Of a DNA stretch of 64,000 nt, positions 51,337 to 59,138 are shown piece by piece; position 1 is the stretch's first letter; the number at the start of each line of letters is the position of its first letter. Origin of the DNA: DASSUW01 sp963730535 (GTDB lineage Bacteria > Actinomycetota > Thermoleophilia > Solirubrobacterales > Solirubrobacteraceae); the NCBI GenBank assembly GCA_963730535.1, contig CAVSRU010000003.1, forward strand, positions 186,001 through 250,000, given 5' to 3'. The translations under genes and the position numbers were made by a program. The notes beneath the pieces are model-generated. The model was given only the letters and a program-made list of their open reading frames with translations. It did no database searches and was not told where the DNA came from.

Positions 51337-52205
51337 ATGCTGAGCGCTGAGGCGCCCACGATCGCGACGTTGCGGGCCGGCGATGCCGTCGACGCGGTCT
51401 TCGCATGCGCGCGCAAGGACCGCCTCCAGGCGCGCTCCGGGCAGCCGTATCTGGCGCTCGAGCTGCGGGATCGCAGCGGCGTGATCCAGGCGCGGGCGTT
51501 CCGGGACGCCGACGTGCTGGCGGGGAGGTTCGAGCGAGGCGACCTCGTGCACGTGCGCGGTCGGGTCGAGCGGTTCCGCGACGAGCTGCAGGTCGAGGTC
51601 GTGTCGATCTCGCGTGCCTCCGCCGCGGACCCCGCGGAGTTCCTCCCGGTCGCCTACCGCGATCTCGACGAGCTCGACGGGTTCCTCGAGCACCTGGCAC
51701 GGGAGGTCCACGACCCCGGCTATGGCGCGGTGCTCGAACGGCTGCTGGGCGACCCGGCGCTGCGTGCGGAGTGGCGGCGCGCGCCGTGCACGCGCGGCGG
51801 GCACCACGCGTACCTCGGCGGGCTGCTCGAGCACACCGTCGCGGTTGGCACGCTGGCGCTCGAGGCCGCCGTCCTGCACCCGCGGCTGAACTCCGACCTC
51901 CTGCTGTGCGCCGCGCTCGTGCACGACCTCGGGAAGACGCGCGAGTTCGTCTACGGGGCTTCGATCGAGCTGTCCGAGGAGGGGCGCCTGCTCGGCCACA
52001 TCGTCCTGGGCCAGCAGCTGCTGGAGGAGCGGATGGGCGGCCTGGACGCGAGCGCCGGCTGGCGCTGCTGCACTGCGTGCTCTGCCACCACGGCCCGGAC
52101 GCCGCCCCCGGGCGCCGCTTCGGCTCGCCCGAGGCGTTGGCGTTGTACCGGCTCAACGCGCTCGACGCGAGCGTCAAGGGCGCGCTCGAGCACGGGTTGC
52201 CGTAG
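51337..52205 (+). pseudogene. YhaM-like OB-fold/HD nuclease, frameshifted
   Basis: The ATG at 51337 opens an OB-fold region (VFACARKDRLQARSGQPYLA, VHVRGRVERF), then an HD domain (GGLLEHTVAVGTLALEA, ALVHDLGKTREFVYGA). Near 52052 the frame changes. The continuation LALLHCVLCHHGPDA and LYRLNALDASVKGALEHGLP, with the expected HH motif, is read one base earlier, to the TAG at 52203-52205. A single missing base (for example one C after GCGAGC) explains it; the whole protein would be 289 residues. It is a paralogue of the gene at 2479-3423. Sequencing error is likely; a true pseudogene is possible. Element 5 starts 9 nt after the stop. Confidence 0.8.
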
Positions 52206-52214
52206 CGCTTCGGG

Positions 52215-52453
52215 GAACGTCAACTGCGGCATTGAGGGAAGGGCCCGGAGTGCCGCGGCGGCGTGGGGCTGGAAACTGTCGCTATTCGACAGAAATCAAC
52301 CCCAGCTCGCGGTTGGGGCTGCTCGGTCCCCGTATGCGGGACTCATCAGCCCCAGCGAGCGCCTGGGGCTGCTGGTACACGGTATGCGTGTATTTCGAGC
52401 CCCAACCGCGCGGTTGGTCCCTCGCCTCCCTACCCAGCCGCCGTTGACGTTCG
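52215..52453. repeat. Palindromic intergenic element 5 (hybrid arms)
   Basis: The right arm (52425-52453) is the standard type A sequence. The left arm (52215-52241) begins like type A (GAACGTCAACTGCGGC) but ends ATTGAGGGAAG as in element 4, so the arms are a hybrid. The core is a string of hairpins: CTGTCG-CTATT-CGACAG (52276-52292, the same loop as element 4), GTCCC/GGGAC (52326-52342), CAGCCCCAG/CTGGGGCTG (52347-52371) and CCAACCGCGCGGTTGG (52402-52417). CCCCAG- and CCCAAC-type words recur three times. It fills the gap between the HD nuclease and the convergent histidine kinase, 9 nt from each stop. Confidence 0.82.
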
Positions 52454-52462
52454 TCGGCACCT

Positions 52463-53449
52463 TCAGACCGGGAACGCTGCGCGAATCGTCGTGCCTCCGT
52501 CCGCGCCCGGAGACACCGCGAAGGTCCCGTCGAGCGCCTCGACGCGGTGCCGCAGCCCGGTCAGGCCGCTGCCTGCCGCGTCCGCGCCTCCCGCGCCGTC
52601 GTCCGCCACCTCGACCACGAGCCGGCTGTCGACGTCCTGCACGCGCACGCGCGCGACCGCTCCGGCGCCGGCGTGCTTCGCCGCGTTGGTCAGCGCCTCG
52701 GCGACCACGAAGTAGGCCGCGGTCTCGACGACGGGCGGTGGGCGGCGGCTGACGCTCGCGGTGACCGCCGTGCGGATCGGGGCGCGGGCGCCAAGGGCCT
52801 CGACGGCGGCGGGCAGGCCGCGGTCGGCGAGCACCGGCGGAGCGATGCCGCGAGCGAGGTCGCGGAGCTCGGCGATGGCGGCGCTCGCCTCGCCGCGCGC
52901 CTCGCGGACGAGCTCGGCGGCCTCGGGGTGCTCCCCCAGGCGCGCCTCGGCACGACCGAGCTGCATGGTCAGCGCCACCAGCCGCGCCTGCGCGCCGTCG
53001 TGCAGGTCGCGCTCGATCCGGCGCAGCTCGTGCGCCTGGACGTCGAGCGCGCCCCGGCGAGTGCGGGTGAGCTCGTCGACCCGCTCGGTGAGCTCGCGGT
53101 CGTCGGGCCTGAGGGCCACGATCACGGCGTGGAGGCCGAGCAGCATGGCCAGGCAGAAGATCGGGATCCGCGGCCACAGCGTGTCGCTCCCCGCCATCGC
53201 CCAGGTGACGAGCAGCGTCGCGCTCACCCACCCGAACAGCGCGCCGTGCAGCGCGACGGGGCGCCAGCGGCCGCGGGGAGCGCGCGCGGCGAGGCGCAGG
53301 GCGCCGTGCAGGGCGAGCGGGATCGCCAGGCCGTACCAGACCCAGATCGGCCAGAAGCTGCCGCCGGTCAGCGCCCACAGCGCCGTGACCGTGAAGGCGA
53401 GGAATCCCGACACCGCGGCATGCATCGCCAGGGCGCGCCCTCGTCGCAT
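52463..53449 (-). CDS. NarL-type sensor histidine kinase (orphan)
   Basis: 328 residues. An N-terminal 2TM domain (HAAVSGFLAFTVTALWALTGG, FWPIWVWYG) and further helices up to residue 130 are followed by the HisKA_3 motif RRIERDLHDGAQARLVALTMQLG with the phospho-His near 155. The HATPase has AEALTNAAKHAG and a GSGLTGLRHRVEALDG G-box. Kinases of this class usually sit next to a LuxR-type response regulator; none is adjacent, so the partner must be elsewhere or lost. Its start overlaps the first codons of a shortened XRE gene on the other strand. Confidence 0.9.
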   Translation of the reverse strand: MRRGRALAMHAAVSGFLAFTVTALWALTGGSFWPIWVWYGLAIPLALHGALRLAARAPRGRWRPVALHGALFGWVSATLLVTWAMAGSDTLWPRIPIFCLAMLLGLHAVIVALRPDDRELTERVDELTRTRRGALDVQAHELRRIERDLHDGAQARLVALTMQLGRAEARLGEHPEAAELVREARGEASAAIAELRDLARGIAPPVLADRGLPAAVEALGARAPIRTAVTASVSRRPPPVVETAAYFVVAEALTNAAKHAGAGAVARVRVQDVDSRLVVEVADDGAGGADAAGSGLTGLRHRVEALDGTFAVSPGADGGTTIRAAFPV

Positions 53450-53626
53450 CGGCAGATCTTCTCATTCCCTCAGCAGCAGCTCGGGGAGGCGATGGACGTG
53501 TCCCGCCAGACGATCAACTCGATCGAGAAGGAGCGCTACACGCCCTCGCTCCCCCTGGCCATCGCGCTGGCCCGCTACTTCGGCCGACCCGTCGAGGAGA
53601 TCTTCCATGCGAACGAAAGCGAATAG
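53420..53626 (+). CDS. XRE-family regulator, N-terminally truncated
   Basis: 68 residues from the ATG at 53420 (or 44 from the ATG at 53492). From QQQLGEAMDVSRQTINSIEKERYTPSLPLAIALARYFGRPVEEIF-type sequence (about residues 18-63) it is a clear YozG-like HTH. The expected first helix (a basic RLRELRAERGWS-like segment) is missing and replaced by unrelated residues antisense to the start of the histidine kinase. This looks like a deletion or rearrangement junction at about 53450-53475. Residual DNA binding is doubtful. Its stop lies 20 bp inside the next membrane-protein gene, its normal partner. Confidence 0.6.
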   Translation: MHRQGAPSSHRQIFSFPQQQLGEAMDVSRQTINSIEKERYTPSLPLAIALARYFGRPVEEIFHANESE

Positions 53627-54008
53627 ACCGATCTACAGGAGCCGCTGGTGGATGCCGGGCTTCTCGGTGTCCCTGGGCCTGATCATGCTCGCCGCGTTCT
53701 GGATCGGCGGCAGCCCTGGCGACGGCCTCATCGCGCTCGGCGTCATGACCGTCCTGGCGGCGGTGTTCCTGTTCGGCCGCCGCAGCGAGACGCTCCAGGG
53801 GCTCGGCGGGCCGGGGCGCGACGAGCGCTGGGAGATGATCGACATGCACGCCACCGCGCTCACCGGGCTCGTGCTCGTCACGGTGATCATCGGCGCCTGG
53901 CTCGTCGAGGTCGCGCGCGGCGAGGACGGCAGCCCGTACTCGGCTCTCGGGGCCGTCGGCGGCATCGCCTACATCGTCATCGTGGCCGTGTTGCGTCGCC
54001 GCGCCTGA
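53607..54008 (+). CDS. Small membrane protein paired with XRE regulator
   Basis: 133 residues from the ATG at 53607. Four transmembrane helices are predicted: about 18-32, 40-55, 78-95 and 110-128. The loop GRDERWEMIDMHATALTG between helices 2 and 3 and the ending YSALGAVGGIAYIVIVAVLRRR are typical of small membrane proteins encoded just downstream of YozG-like XRE regulators in many Gram-positive bacteria. The function is unknown, possibly a signal or toxin-like partner. It overlaps the XRE gene by 20 bp. Confidence 0.72.
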   Translation: MRTKANRPIYRSRWWMPGFSVSLGLIMLAAFWIGGSPGDGLIALGVMTVLAAVFLFGRRSETLQGLGGPGRDERWEMIDMHATALTGLVLVTVIIGAWLVEVARGEDGSPYSALGAVGGIAYIVIVAVLRRRA

Positions 54009-54138
54009 GGCCGGCCGGTCATCCCCGGGGAGGACGGCTCGTCATCCCCCAGGCGGGTGGAAGATCGTCCTGCCGAGTCCCGGAAGATCGCTCGCGCGGG
54101 CGATGACGGGCGACGTCGCGGCCGCGAGTCTCCCGGCC

Positions 54139-54741
54139 ATGGCTCACACCGGACAGATCATCCAGAACCCCGTCAGCGGCGAGCGCATCACGTTCCTGCA
54201 GACGTCCCACGACACCGGCGGCGAGAAGCTCGAGATCGAGCTCGAGCTGGCACCCGACGGCCACGTCCCCGGCGCCCACGTGCACCCCGAGCAGGAGGAG
54301 CGCTTCCACGTCCTCGAGGGCGAGATGAAGTTCCGCCTCGGGATGCGGAAGATCGTCGCCGGCCCGGGCGAGACCGTCGTCGTCCCCGCCGGCCGCGTGC
54401 ACCGCTTCGCCAACAACGGCGACGGCGTGGCCCGCGCCCGCGTCGAGGTCGTCCCAGCGCTCGACATGGAGCAGCTCTTCGAGACCACCGTCGAGCTCGC
54501 GCTCGAGGGCAATACCACTCGCAAGGGCATGCCCAAGCCGCTCCACCTGGCGCTGTTCGTCGACCGCTTCCGCCGCGAGGTCCGCGCCCCGTTCCCGCCC
54601 GCGGCGATCGTCCGCGCGCTCATGGCCCCGCTCGCCGCCCTCGCCCGCCGGCGAGGCCACGCCGAGCGCTACGCCCCCACCGCCGCCGAGGTCATCGCCT
54701 TCCCGGCGCCCGTCGAGGCGGAGGTCGCCCTCGCGGCCTAG
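54139..54741 (+). CDS. Cupin-domain protein
   Basis: 200 residues from the ATG at 54139. The cupin motif 1 is GAHVHPEQEERFHVLEGEMKF (HxH, E metal ligands) and motif 2 VPAGRVHRFANNG, around residues 45-95. The C-terminal 90 residues form a helical extension (MEQLFETTVELALEGNT, FRREVRAPFPPAAIVRALM) seen in a family of small cupins with an added helical domain. A metal-dependent enzyme or binding function is possible; no substrate can be named. The tRNA-Sec gene starts 11 nt after its stop. Confidence 0.82.
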   Translation: MAHTGQIIQNPVSGERITFLQTSHDTGGEKLEIELELAPDGHVPGAHVHPEQEERFHVLEGEMKFRLGMRKIVAGPGETVVVPAGRVHRFANNGDGVARARVEVVPALDMEQLFETTVELALEGNTTRKGMPKPLHLALFVDRFRREVRAPFPPAAIVRALMAPLAALARRRGHAERYAPTAAEVIAFPAPVEAEVALAA

Positions 54742-54751
54742 GTTTCGTGCT

Positions 54752-54847
54752 GGAGCGGCACGGGGCTGGTGCCCCATCCGGTCTTCAAAACCGGCAGGCG
54801 GCCGTAGCCCGGTCGTTGGTAGGTTCGATTCCTGCGCCGCTCCGCCA
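54752..54847 (+). tRNA. selC: tRNA-Sec (anticodon UCA), CCA encoded
   Basis: The 96-nt gene has an 8-bp acceptor stem (GGAGCGGC at 54752-54759, GCCGCTCC at 54836-54843), a long D-stem GGGGC-TGGT-GCCCC, an anticodon arm CCGGT-CTTCAAA-ACCGG with anticodon TCA, a long variable arm and GGTTCGATTCC in the T-arm, then an encoded CCA. All are special to selenocysteine tRNA. The genome should therefore encode SelA, SelB, SelD and at least one UGA-decoded selenoprotein, none seen in this window. Confidence 0.95.
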
Positions 54848-54911
54848 GCGCATTGTGATCGACATCGCTCGGCGAGCGGTCCGTCAGGCCAGAAGGGCCT
54901 AGGATGTCGCG

Positions 54912-56567
54912 GTGTCGGTCGAATCCGACTCTCTTCGCGACGCGGGCGAGCGGGCTCTGGAAGCTGGAGAGTGGTCGGCGGCGCGGAGCTCGTTCGAGGC
55001 CGCCCTCGAGCTTCAGGAGACGCCCGAGGCGCTGCTCGGGCTCGGCAATGCACTGTGGTGGCTGGACGAGGCGGAGGCTTCGCTTCGTTACCGGGAGCGC
55101 GCCTACGCGGCGTTTCGCCACCGCCCGGATCCTTTCCAGGCCGCGGCCACCGCGCTCCAGCTGGCCGCCCACTACGGCGCCAATCTGGGTGACGTCCCCG
55201 CCGCGCGAGGTTGGGGGGCGCGCGCGGGGCGGCTCGTCGAGGAGTTCGAGCTCGCCCCGCTGGAAGGCTGGGTGCTGCTGAGTCAGGCTGCTGGGGCCTC
55301 CACCGGCGGCGATCCGCAGGTGGGCGAGGGCTTAGCGCGTCAGGCACGCGAACTCGCCCGGCGCTTCGACGACGCCGACCTGGAGCTGTGCGCGCTGAGC
55401 CAGATCGGCGGAGCGCTGGTTCTGATGGGCCGCGTGGAGGAAGGGGCCCTGCTGCTCGACGAGGCGATGGCCGGCGCGCTCGGCGGTGAGGGCGCGCCGG
55501 AGACGGTGGTGCACACGAGCTGCGTGACGATCGTCTGTTGCAGCCGCGCGGCCGAGCTCAAGCGAGCGGCTCAGTGGATTCGCGCCGCCGCCGAGTTCAA
55601 CCGCCGCTACGGCTCTCCGCACCTGGACGCCGTGTGCCGCACGGCCTACGGCGGGGTCCTGCTGGCGACCGGTAGGTGGGCCGAGGCGGAGACGGAGCTC
55701 CGGACCGCACTCCAGAAGATGTCGAAGACGGCGGAGCCATTCGTGCGCGTCGAAGCGCTGGCCAAGCTCGCCGAGCTGCGCCTTGCCCAGGGACGTCTCG
55801 AGGAAGCCGCACGGCTGCTCGATGGCATCGAGGATCACACCGCGACCACGTACCCGACCGCCGCGCTTCACCTGGAGCGGCGAGAGCTGGGGCCGGCCGC
55901 GTCGATCCTGCGCCGGCGCCTTCGCACGGTGGGCGAAGCGTCATTGGAGTCGGTGATGCTGCTGGAGTTGCTGACCGAGGTGGAGATCGAGCAGGGTGCG
56001 CCCGGGACGGCTTTGACGAAAGCCCGGCGGCTCACGGCGCTGGGCGCAGCCTCGCGCTGCGACGTGAGCGTGGCGCGCAGTGAGCGCGCACTCGGCCGCG
56101 CCCTCGTCGCGACGGGCGAGCCCGGAGCCGGCGCACCGCATCTGGAGCGGGCGTTCGAGGCGTTTGGCCGCCTGGAGCTGCCGTTCGAAGCGTGCCGGAC
56201 GCGGTTGCTCCTAGCTCGGGCGATCGCGGCGTCCGAGCCTGAAGCGGCGATCGCCGAGGCGCGTGGCGGGCTCGCAAGCCTCGAGGCCCTCGGCGCCTCC
56301 CGCGATGCCGACGCTGCGGCAGCGTTCCTGCGAGCGCTCGGGGTCAAGGCGAGTCGCTCGGGCCCGAGGGGCGTGGGCCTGCTGACCAAGCGCGAGCTCG
56401 AGGTGTTGGGCCTCCTGGCAGAAGGCCTCTCCAACCCGCAGATGGCGGAACGCCTGTTCGTCACCCGGAAGACCGTCGAGAACCACGTCTCCAGCGTGCT
56501 CTCCAAGCTCGGGCTGAGCAGTCGGGCGGAGGCCGCGGCATATGCCGTCCGCCACCTCGAGAACTGA
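54912..56567 (+). CDS. TPR-repeat LuxR-family transcriptional regulator
   Basis: 551 residues from the GTG at 54912. Residues 1-470 are tetratricopeptide-like helical repeats (ALEAGEWSAARSSFEAALEL, LLGLGNALWWLDEAEASLRY, and more), with no Walker A, so it lacks the ATPase of the related LAL/MalT proteins. The C-terminal LuxR HTH is LTKRELEVLGLLAEGLSNPQMAERLF plus VTRKTVENHVSSVLSKLGLSSRAEAAA. It lies just downstream of selC and upstream of two oxygenase genes on the same strand and probably regulates them. The ligand or partner is unknown. Confidence 0.88.
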   Translation: MSVESDSLRDAGERALEAGEWSAARSSFEAALELQETPEALLGLGNALWWLDEAEASLRYRERAYAAFRHRPDPFQAAATALQLAAHYGANLGDVPAARGWGARAGRLVEEFELAPLEGWVLLSQAAGASTGGDPQVGEGLARQARELARRFDDADLELCALSQIGGALVLMGRVEEGALLLDEAMAGALGGEGAPETVVHTSCVTIVCCSRAAELKRAAQWIRAAAEFNRRYGSPHLDAVCRTAYGGVLLATGRWAEAETELRTALQKMSKTAEPFVRVEALAKLAELRLAQGRLEEAARLLDGIEDHTATTYPTAALHLERRELGPAASILRRRLRTVGEASLESVMLLELLTEVEIEQGAPGTALTKARRLTALGAASRCDVSVARSERALGRALVATGEPGAGAPHLERAFEAFGRLELPFEACRTRLLLARAIAASEPEAAIAEARGGLASLEALGASRDADAAAAFLRALGVKASRSGPRGVGLLTKRELEVLGLLAEGLSNPQMAERLFVTRKTVENHVSSVLSKLGLSSRAEAAAYAVRHLEN

Positions 56568-56665
56568 TCGCCGGCCGCAAACTTCCACCGTCATCTAGGG
56601 GAGTTCGCTCATGCTCGGGCGCCGCCGGCGTGCCAGGTTGGGGACCCACGACCCAAGGGGCAACC

Positions 56666-57869
56666 GTGAGTATGCAGAGCGACGTAAGAGCGGTCGGCAA
56701 CGATCTCGTGTCGGCCGTCGGCTCGCTGACGCAGATGATCCGCGAGGAGTGCGAGGTGGTCGATCGCACGCGGGCGATCCCAGCCACCGTCGTCGATGCC
56801 CTAGGCGACGCCCGCGTCTTCCATCTGCTGACACCGCGCGCGGTCGGCGGCGCCGAGGCCGATCCGCTGACGTTCCTCCGAGTCGTCGAAGAGGTGTCGT
56901 ACGCAGACGGCTCCGCCGGCTGGTGCACGATGATCGGCGGCTGCTACGCGATCTTCGGCGGGATGCTCCCGCCCGAGGGAGCGCGAGAGATCTTCGGCGA
57001 CCCGGCGACGATCTCGGCAGGGAACTTCCGGCCGGACAAAGGCGTGGCGGAAGCCGTCGACGGCGGCTACCGGGTCAGCGGCCGCTGGGAGTTGGCGAGC
57101 GGTTCAAGCCACGCAAGCTGGTACATCGCGGGCGCCATGCTCGTGCAGGACGGCGCGCCGGTCACAGGCCCCGATGGGCGGCCGGTCATGCGCGAGTTCT
57201 TCTTCCCCGCTTCCGAGGCGAGGGTGATCGACACCTGGGAGTCGACGGGGCTTCGCGGCACCGCAAGTCACGACTACGAGGTGCTGGACGTCTTCGTGCC
57301 CGAGCACCGCACCCTCTGGTTCCAGGAGCCTCCCAACGAGCCTGGGCCGTTGTACCGGCATGCCGCCCGTCGCGATGTTCGCCACCTTCATCGCCGCGGT
57401 TCAGCTCGGCATCGCGCGGCACGCGATCGACGCGTTCGTCGAGCTCGCAACGACGAAGGTCCCGACCATGTCGCAGATCATCCTCGCCGACAGGTGACGG
57501 CGCAGGCGGCCTTGGGCCGGGCGATGGCGCTCGTGTCCTCGGCGCGCGTGCACCTCGAGAGCGCGCTGCGGGACCTGTGGGACCGAGTGGAAGCCGGACG
57601 TGCGCCCACACTTGGGGATCGCGGCGGTCTCTGGCTCGCCGCCGCCCACGCCGGGCACACCGCGCACGCGGCGATCGACATGCTGTACACGGCGGCGGGC
57701 GCCACCGCGGTGTACGCCACGAGCCCGCTGGACCGTTGCCTGCGTGACGCGCGGACCGCTCTGCAGCACGTCTGCACGAGGAGGTCACTTCGAGCTCGCC
57801 GCCCGGCTCGCACTCGAACGGGATGCGCTCGCGAGCGTCTGGGGGCTCGACTACCGCGGCGAGGCGTGA
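56666..57869 (+). pseudogene. Acyl-CoA dehydrogenase-like flavin hydroxylase, three frame breaks
   Basis: From the GTG at 56666 (ATG 56672 also possible) it reads as an HsaA/acyl-CoA-dehydrogenase-fold monooxygenase: RVFHLLTPRAVGGAEADPLTF, GSAGWCTMIGG, VSGRWELASGSSHASWYIAGA, EFFFPASE and GTASHDYEVLDVFVPEH. The frame breaks near 57359, where PPVAMFATFIAAVQLGIARHA continues in another frame. It returns near 57490 (VTAQAALGRAMALVSSARVHL) and breaks again near 57780 before FELAARLALERDALASVWG-like sequence ending at the TGA 57867-57869. The complete protein would be about 400 residues. Three indels in one gene is more than elsewhere here, so real decay and poor sequence are both possible. Confidence 0.75.
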
Positions 57870-57882
57870 GCTCGAGGTCGCG

Positions 57883-58995
57883 ATGGCCGCGATGCGCATC
57901 CTGGTCGTGGGGGGAGGCATCGCGGGTCTTGCGACGGCTCGGGCGCTCGCCGGTGCCAGCTTCTCGGTGGAGCTGGTCGAGCGGGAGGCAGAGTGGCTCG
58001 GAGCGGGCGCGGGCATCTACCTGCCCGGGAACGCGGCCCGCGCCCTCCGCACGCTCGGCCTCGAGCGAGCGGTGTTGGAGAGAGCGGCCGTGATCCCACG
58101 CCAGCGCTTCAGCGACCACCGCGGCCGGCTACTCGTCGAGGTCGACCTTGCGGAGCTGTGGAACGGCGTCGGACCCTGCCTCGCGCTCCATCGCGCAGAT
58201 CTCCATGCCGCTCTCATCGACGGGGCGCGCGACGTACCGATCCGGATGGGAGTCGGCGTGCGCGGACTCACAGAGCGCAACGGGACCGTGTCGGTCGAGT
58301 TCGGCGACGGAACCGCCGGCGAATATGACCTCGCGGTCGGTGCGGACGGAGTCCACAGCACGATGCGGCGGCTCGCATTCGGCGACCAGGCGAGCGCCCG
58401 GCCTGTAGGGCAGGTGGGATGGCGTTTCGTGGCGACATGCCTGCCCGAGATCACGACGTGGTCGGTGATGCTCGGCCACCGTGCGGCCTTTCTCATGCTC
58501 CCGATCGGACACGGCCGCGTGTACTGCTACTGCGACGTGGTGTCCGCCTCCGGGGAGGAAGGGGGCGAAGATTTCGGCCGGTTCTTCGCGGGTTTCGCGG
58601 AGCCCGCTCTTAGCCTCATCGACTCGGTCTCCGACCACGAGCTCGTACATCGTTCGACAATCGAGGAGGTCACGCTGGACTCCTCGGCGCATGGGCGGGT
58701 GATACTCGTCGGGGACGCGGGGCACGCCACCTCGCCGAACATGGCCGAGGGGGCGGGAATGGCACTGGAGGACGCGCTGGTGCTCGCCGACTGTCTGAAG
58801 CGGCGCGAAACTGTGACCGCCGCATTGTCGGACTTCGAGGCCCGTCGCCGGCCTCGAACGGACTGGGTCCGGGCACAAACGCACCGCCGCGATCGAACCC
58901 GGTACCTCCCGACCGCGGCCCGAAACGTGGTCCTGCGCGCGTTTGGCCGAAGGATCGTCCGATCGAACTACCGACCGCTACGCGAAGCGTTCTAG
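57883..58995 (+). CDS. FAD-dependent monooxygenase (aromatic hydroxylase type)
   Basis: 370 residues from the ATG at 57883. The Rossmann GxGxxG is ILVVGGGIAGLATARALAG at 6-24, the DG motif LAVGADGVHSTMRRLAFG near 150, and the GD motif VILVGDAGHATSPNMAEGAGMALEDA near 280. These three define class A flavoprotein hydroxylases that use NAD(P)H and O2 to hydroxylate aromatic or polyketide substrates. It lies 13 bp after the broken acyl-CoA-dehydrogenase-like gene, and both follow the TPR-LuxR regulator, which suggests a small catabolic or biosynthetic unit. No other pathway genes are in view. Confidence 0.92.
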   Translation: MAAMRILVVGGGIAGLATARALAGASFSVELVEREAEWLGAGAGIYLPGNAARALRTLGLERAVLERAAVIPRQRFSDHRGRLLVEVDLAELWNGVGPCLALHRADLHAALIDGARDVPIRMGVGVRGLTERNGTVSVEFGDGTAGEYDLAVGADGVHSTMRRLAFGDQASARPVGQVGWRFVATCLPEITTWSVMLGHRAAFLMLPIGHGRVYCYCDVVSASGEEGGEDFGRFFAGFAEPALSLIDSVSDHELVHRSTIEEVTLDSSAHGRVILVGDAGHATSPNMAEGAGMALEDALVLADCLKRRETVTAALSDFEARRRPRTDWVRAQTHRRDRTRYLPTAARNVVLRAFGRRIVRSNYRPLREAF

Positions 58996-59068
58996 CCGAC
59001 CGACGGGAAGGCCGCACGCGTGCCGGCCGCCGAGCCGGCCGTGGCGTAGCGATGCGCTCCAAGATCGG

Positions 59069-59091
59069 ATGGTGGCCGCGACCGCCACCAT
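59069..59091. promoter_or_regulatory. Perfect palindrome upstream of ATPase regulator
   Basis: ATGGTGGC (59069-59076) and GCCACCAT (59084-59091) form a perfect 8-bp inverted repeat with a 7-nt spacer, 48 bp upstream of the start of the AAA/GNAT/winged-helix regulator. It could be an operator or a leader hairpin; a second GGCCCG/CGGGCC stem follows it. Confidence 0.4.
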
Positions 59092-59138
59092 GGACGGGCC
59101 CGCCGAAACGGGCCATACTCGCTCGGAGGCTTCGACAC

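Noticed and set aside
54848..54911. Attachment-site duplication of the tRNA-Sec 3' end
   Set aside because: No second copy of the T-arm/acceptor sequence was found by eye in the following kilobases, and no integrase gene is present.
57495..57497. In-frame TGA in the alternative frame of the acyl-CoA-dehydrogenase-like gene as a selenocysteine codon
   Set aside because: The frame after the TGA is not protein-like, and the conserved continuation lies in another frame, so a frame break explains it better.
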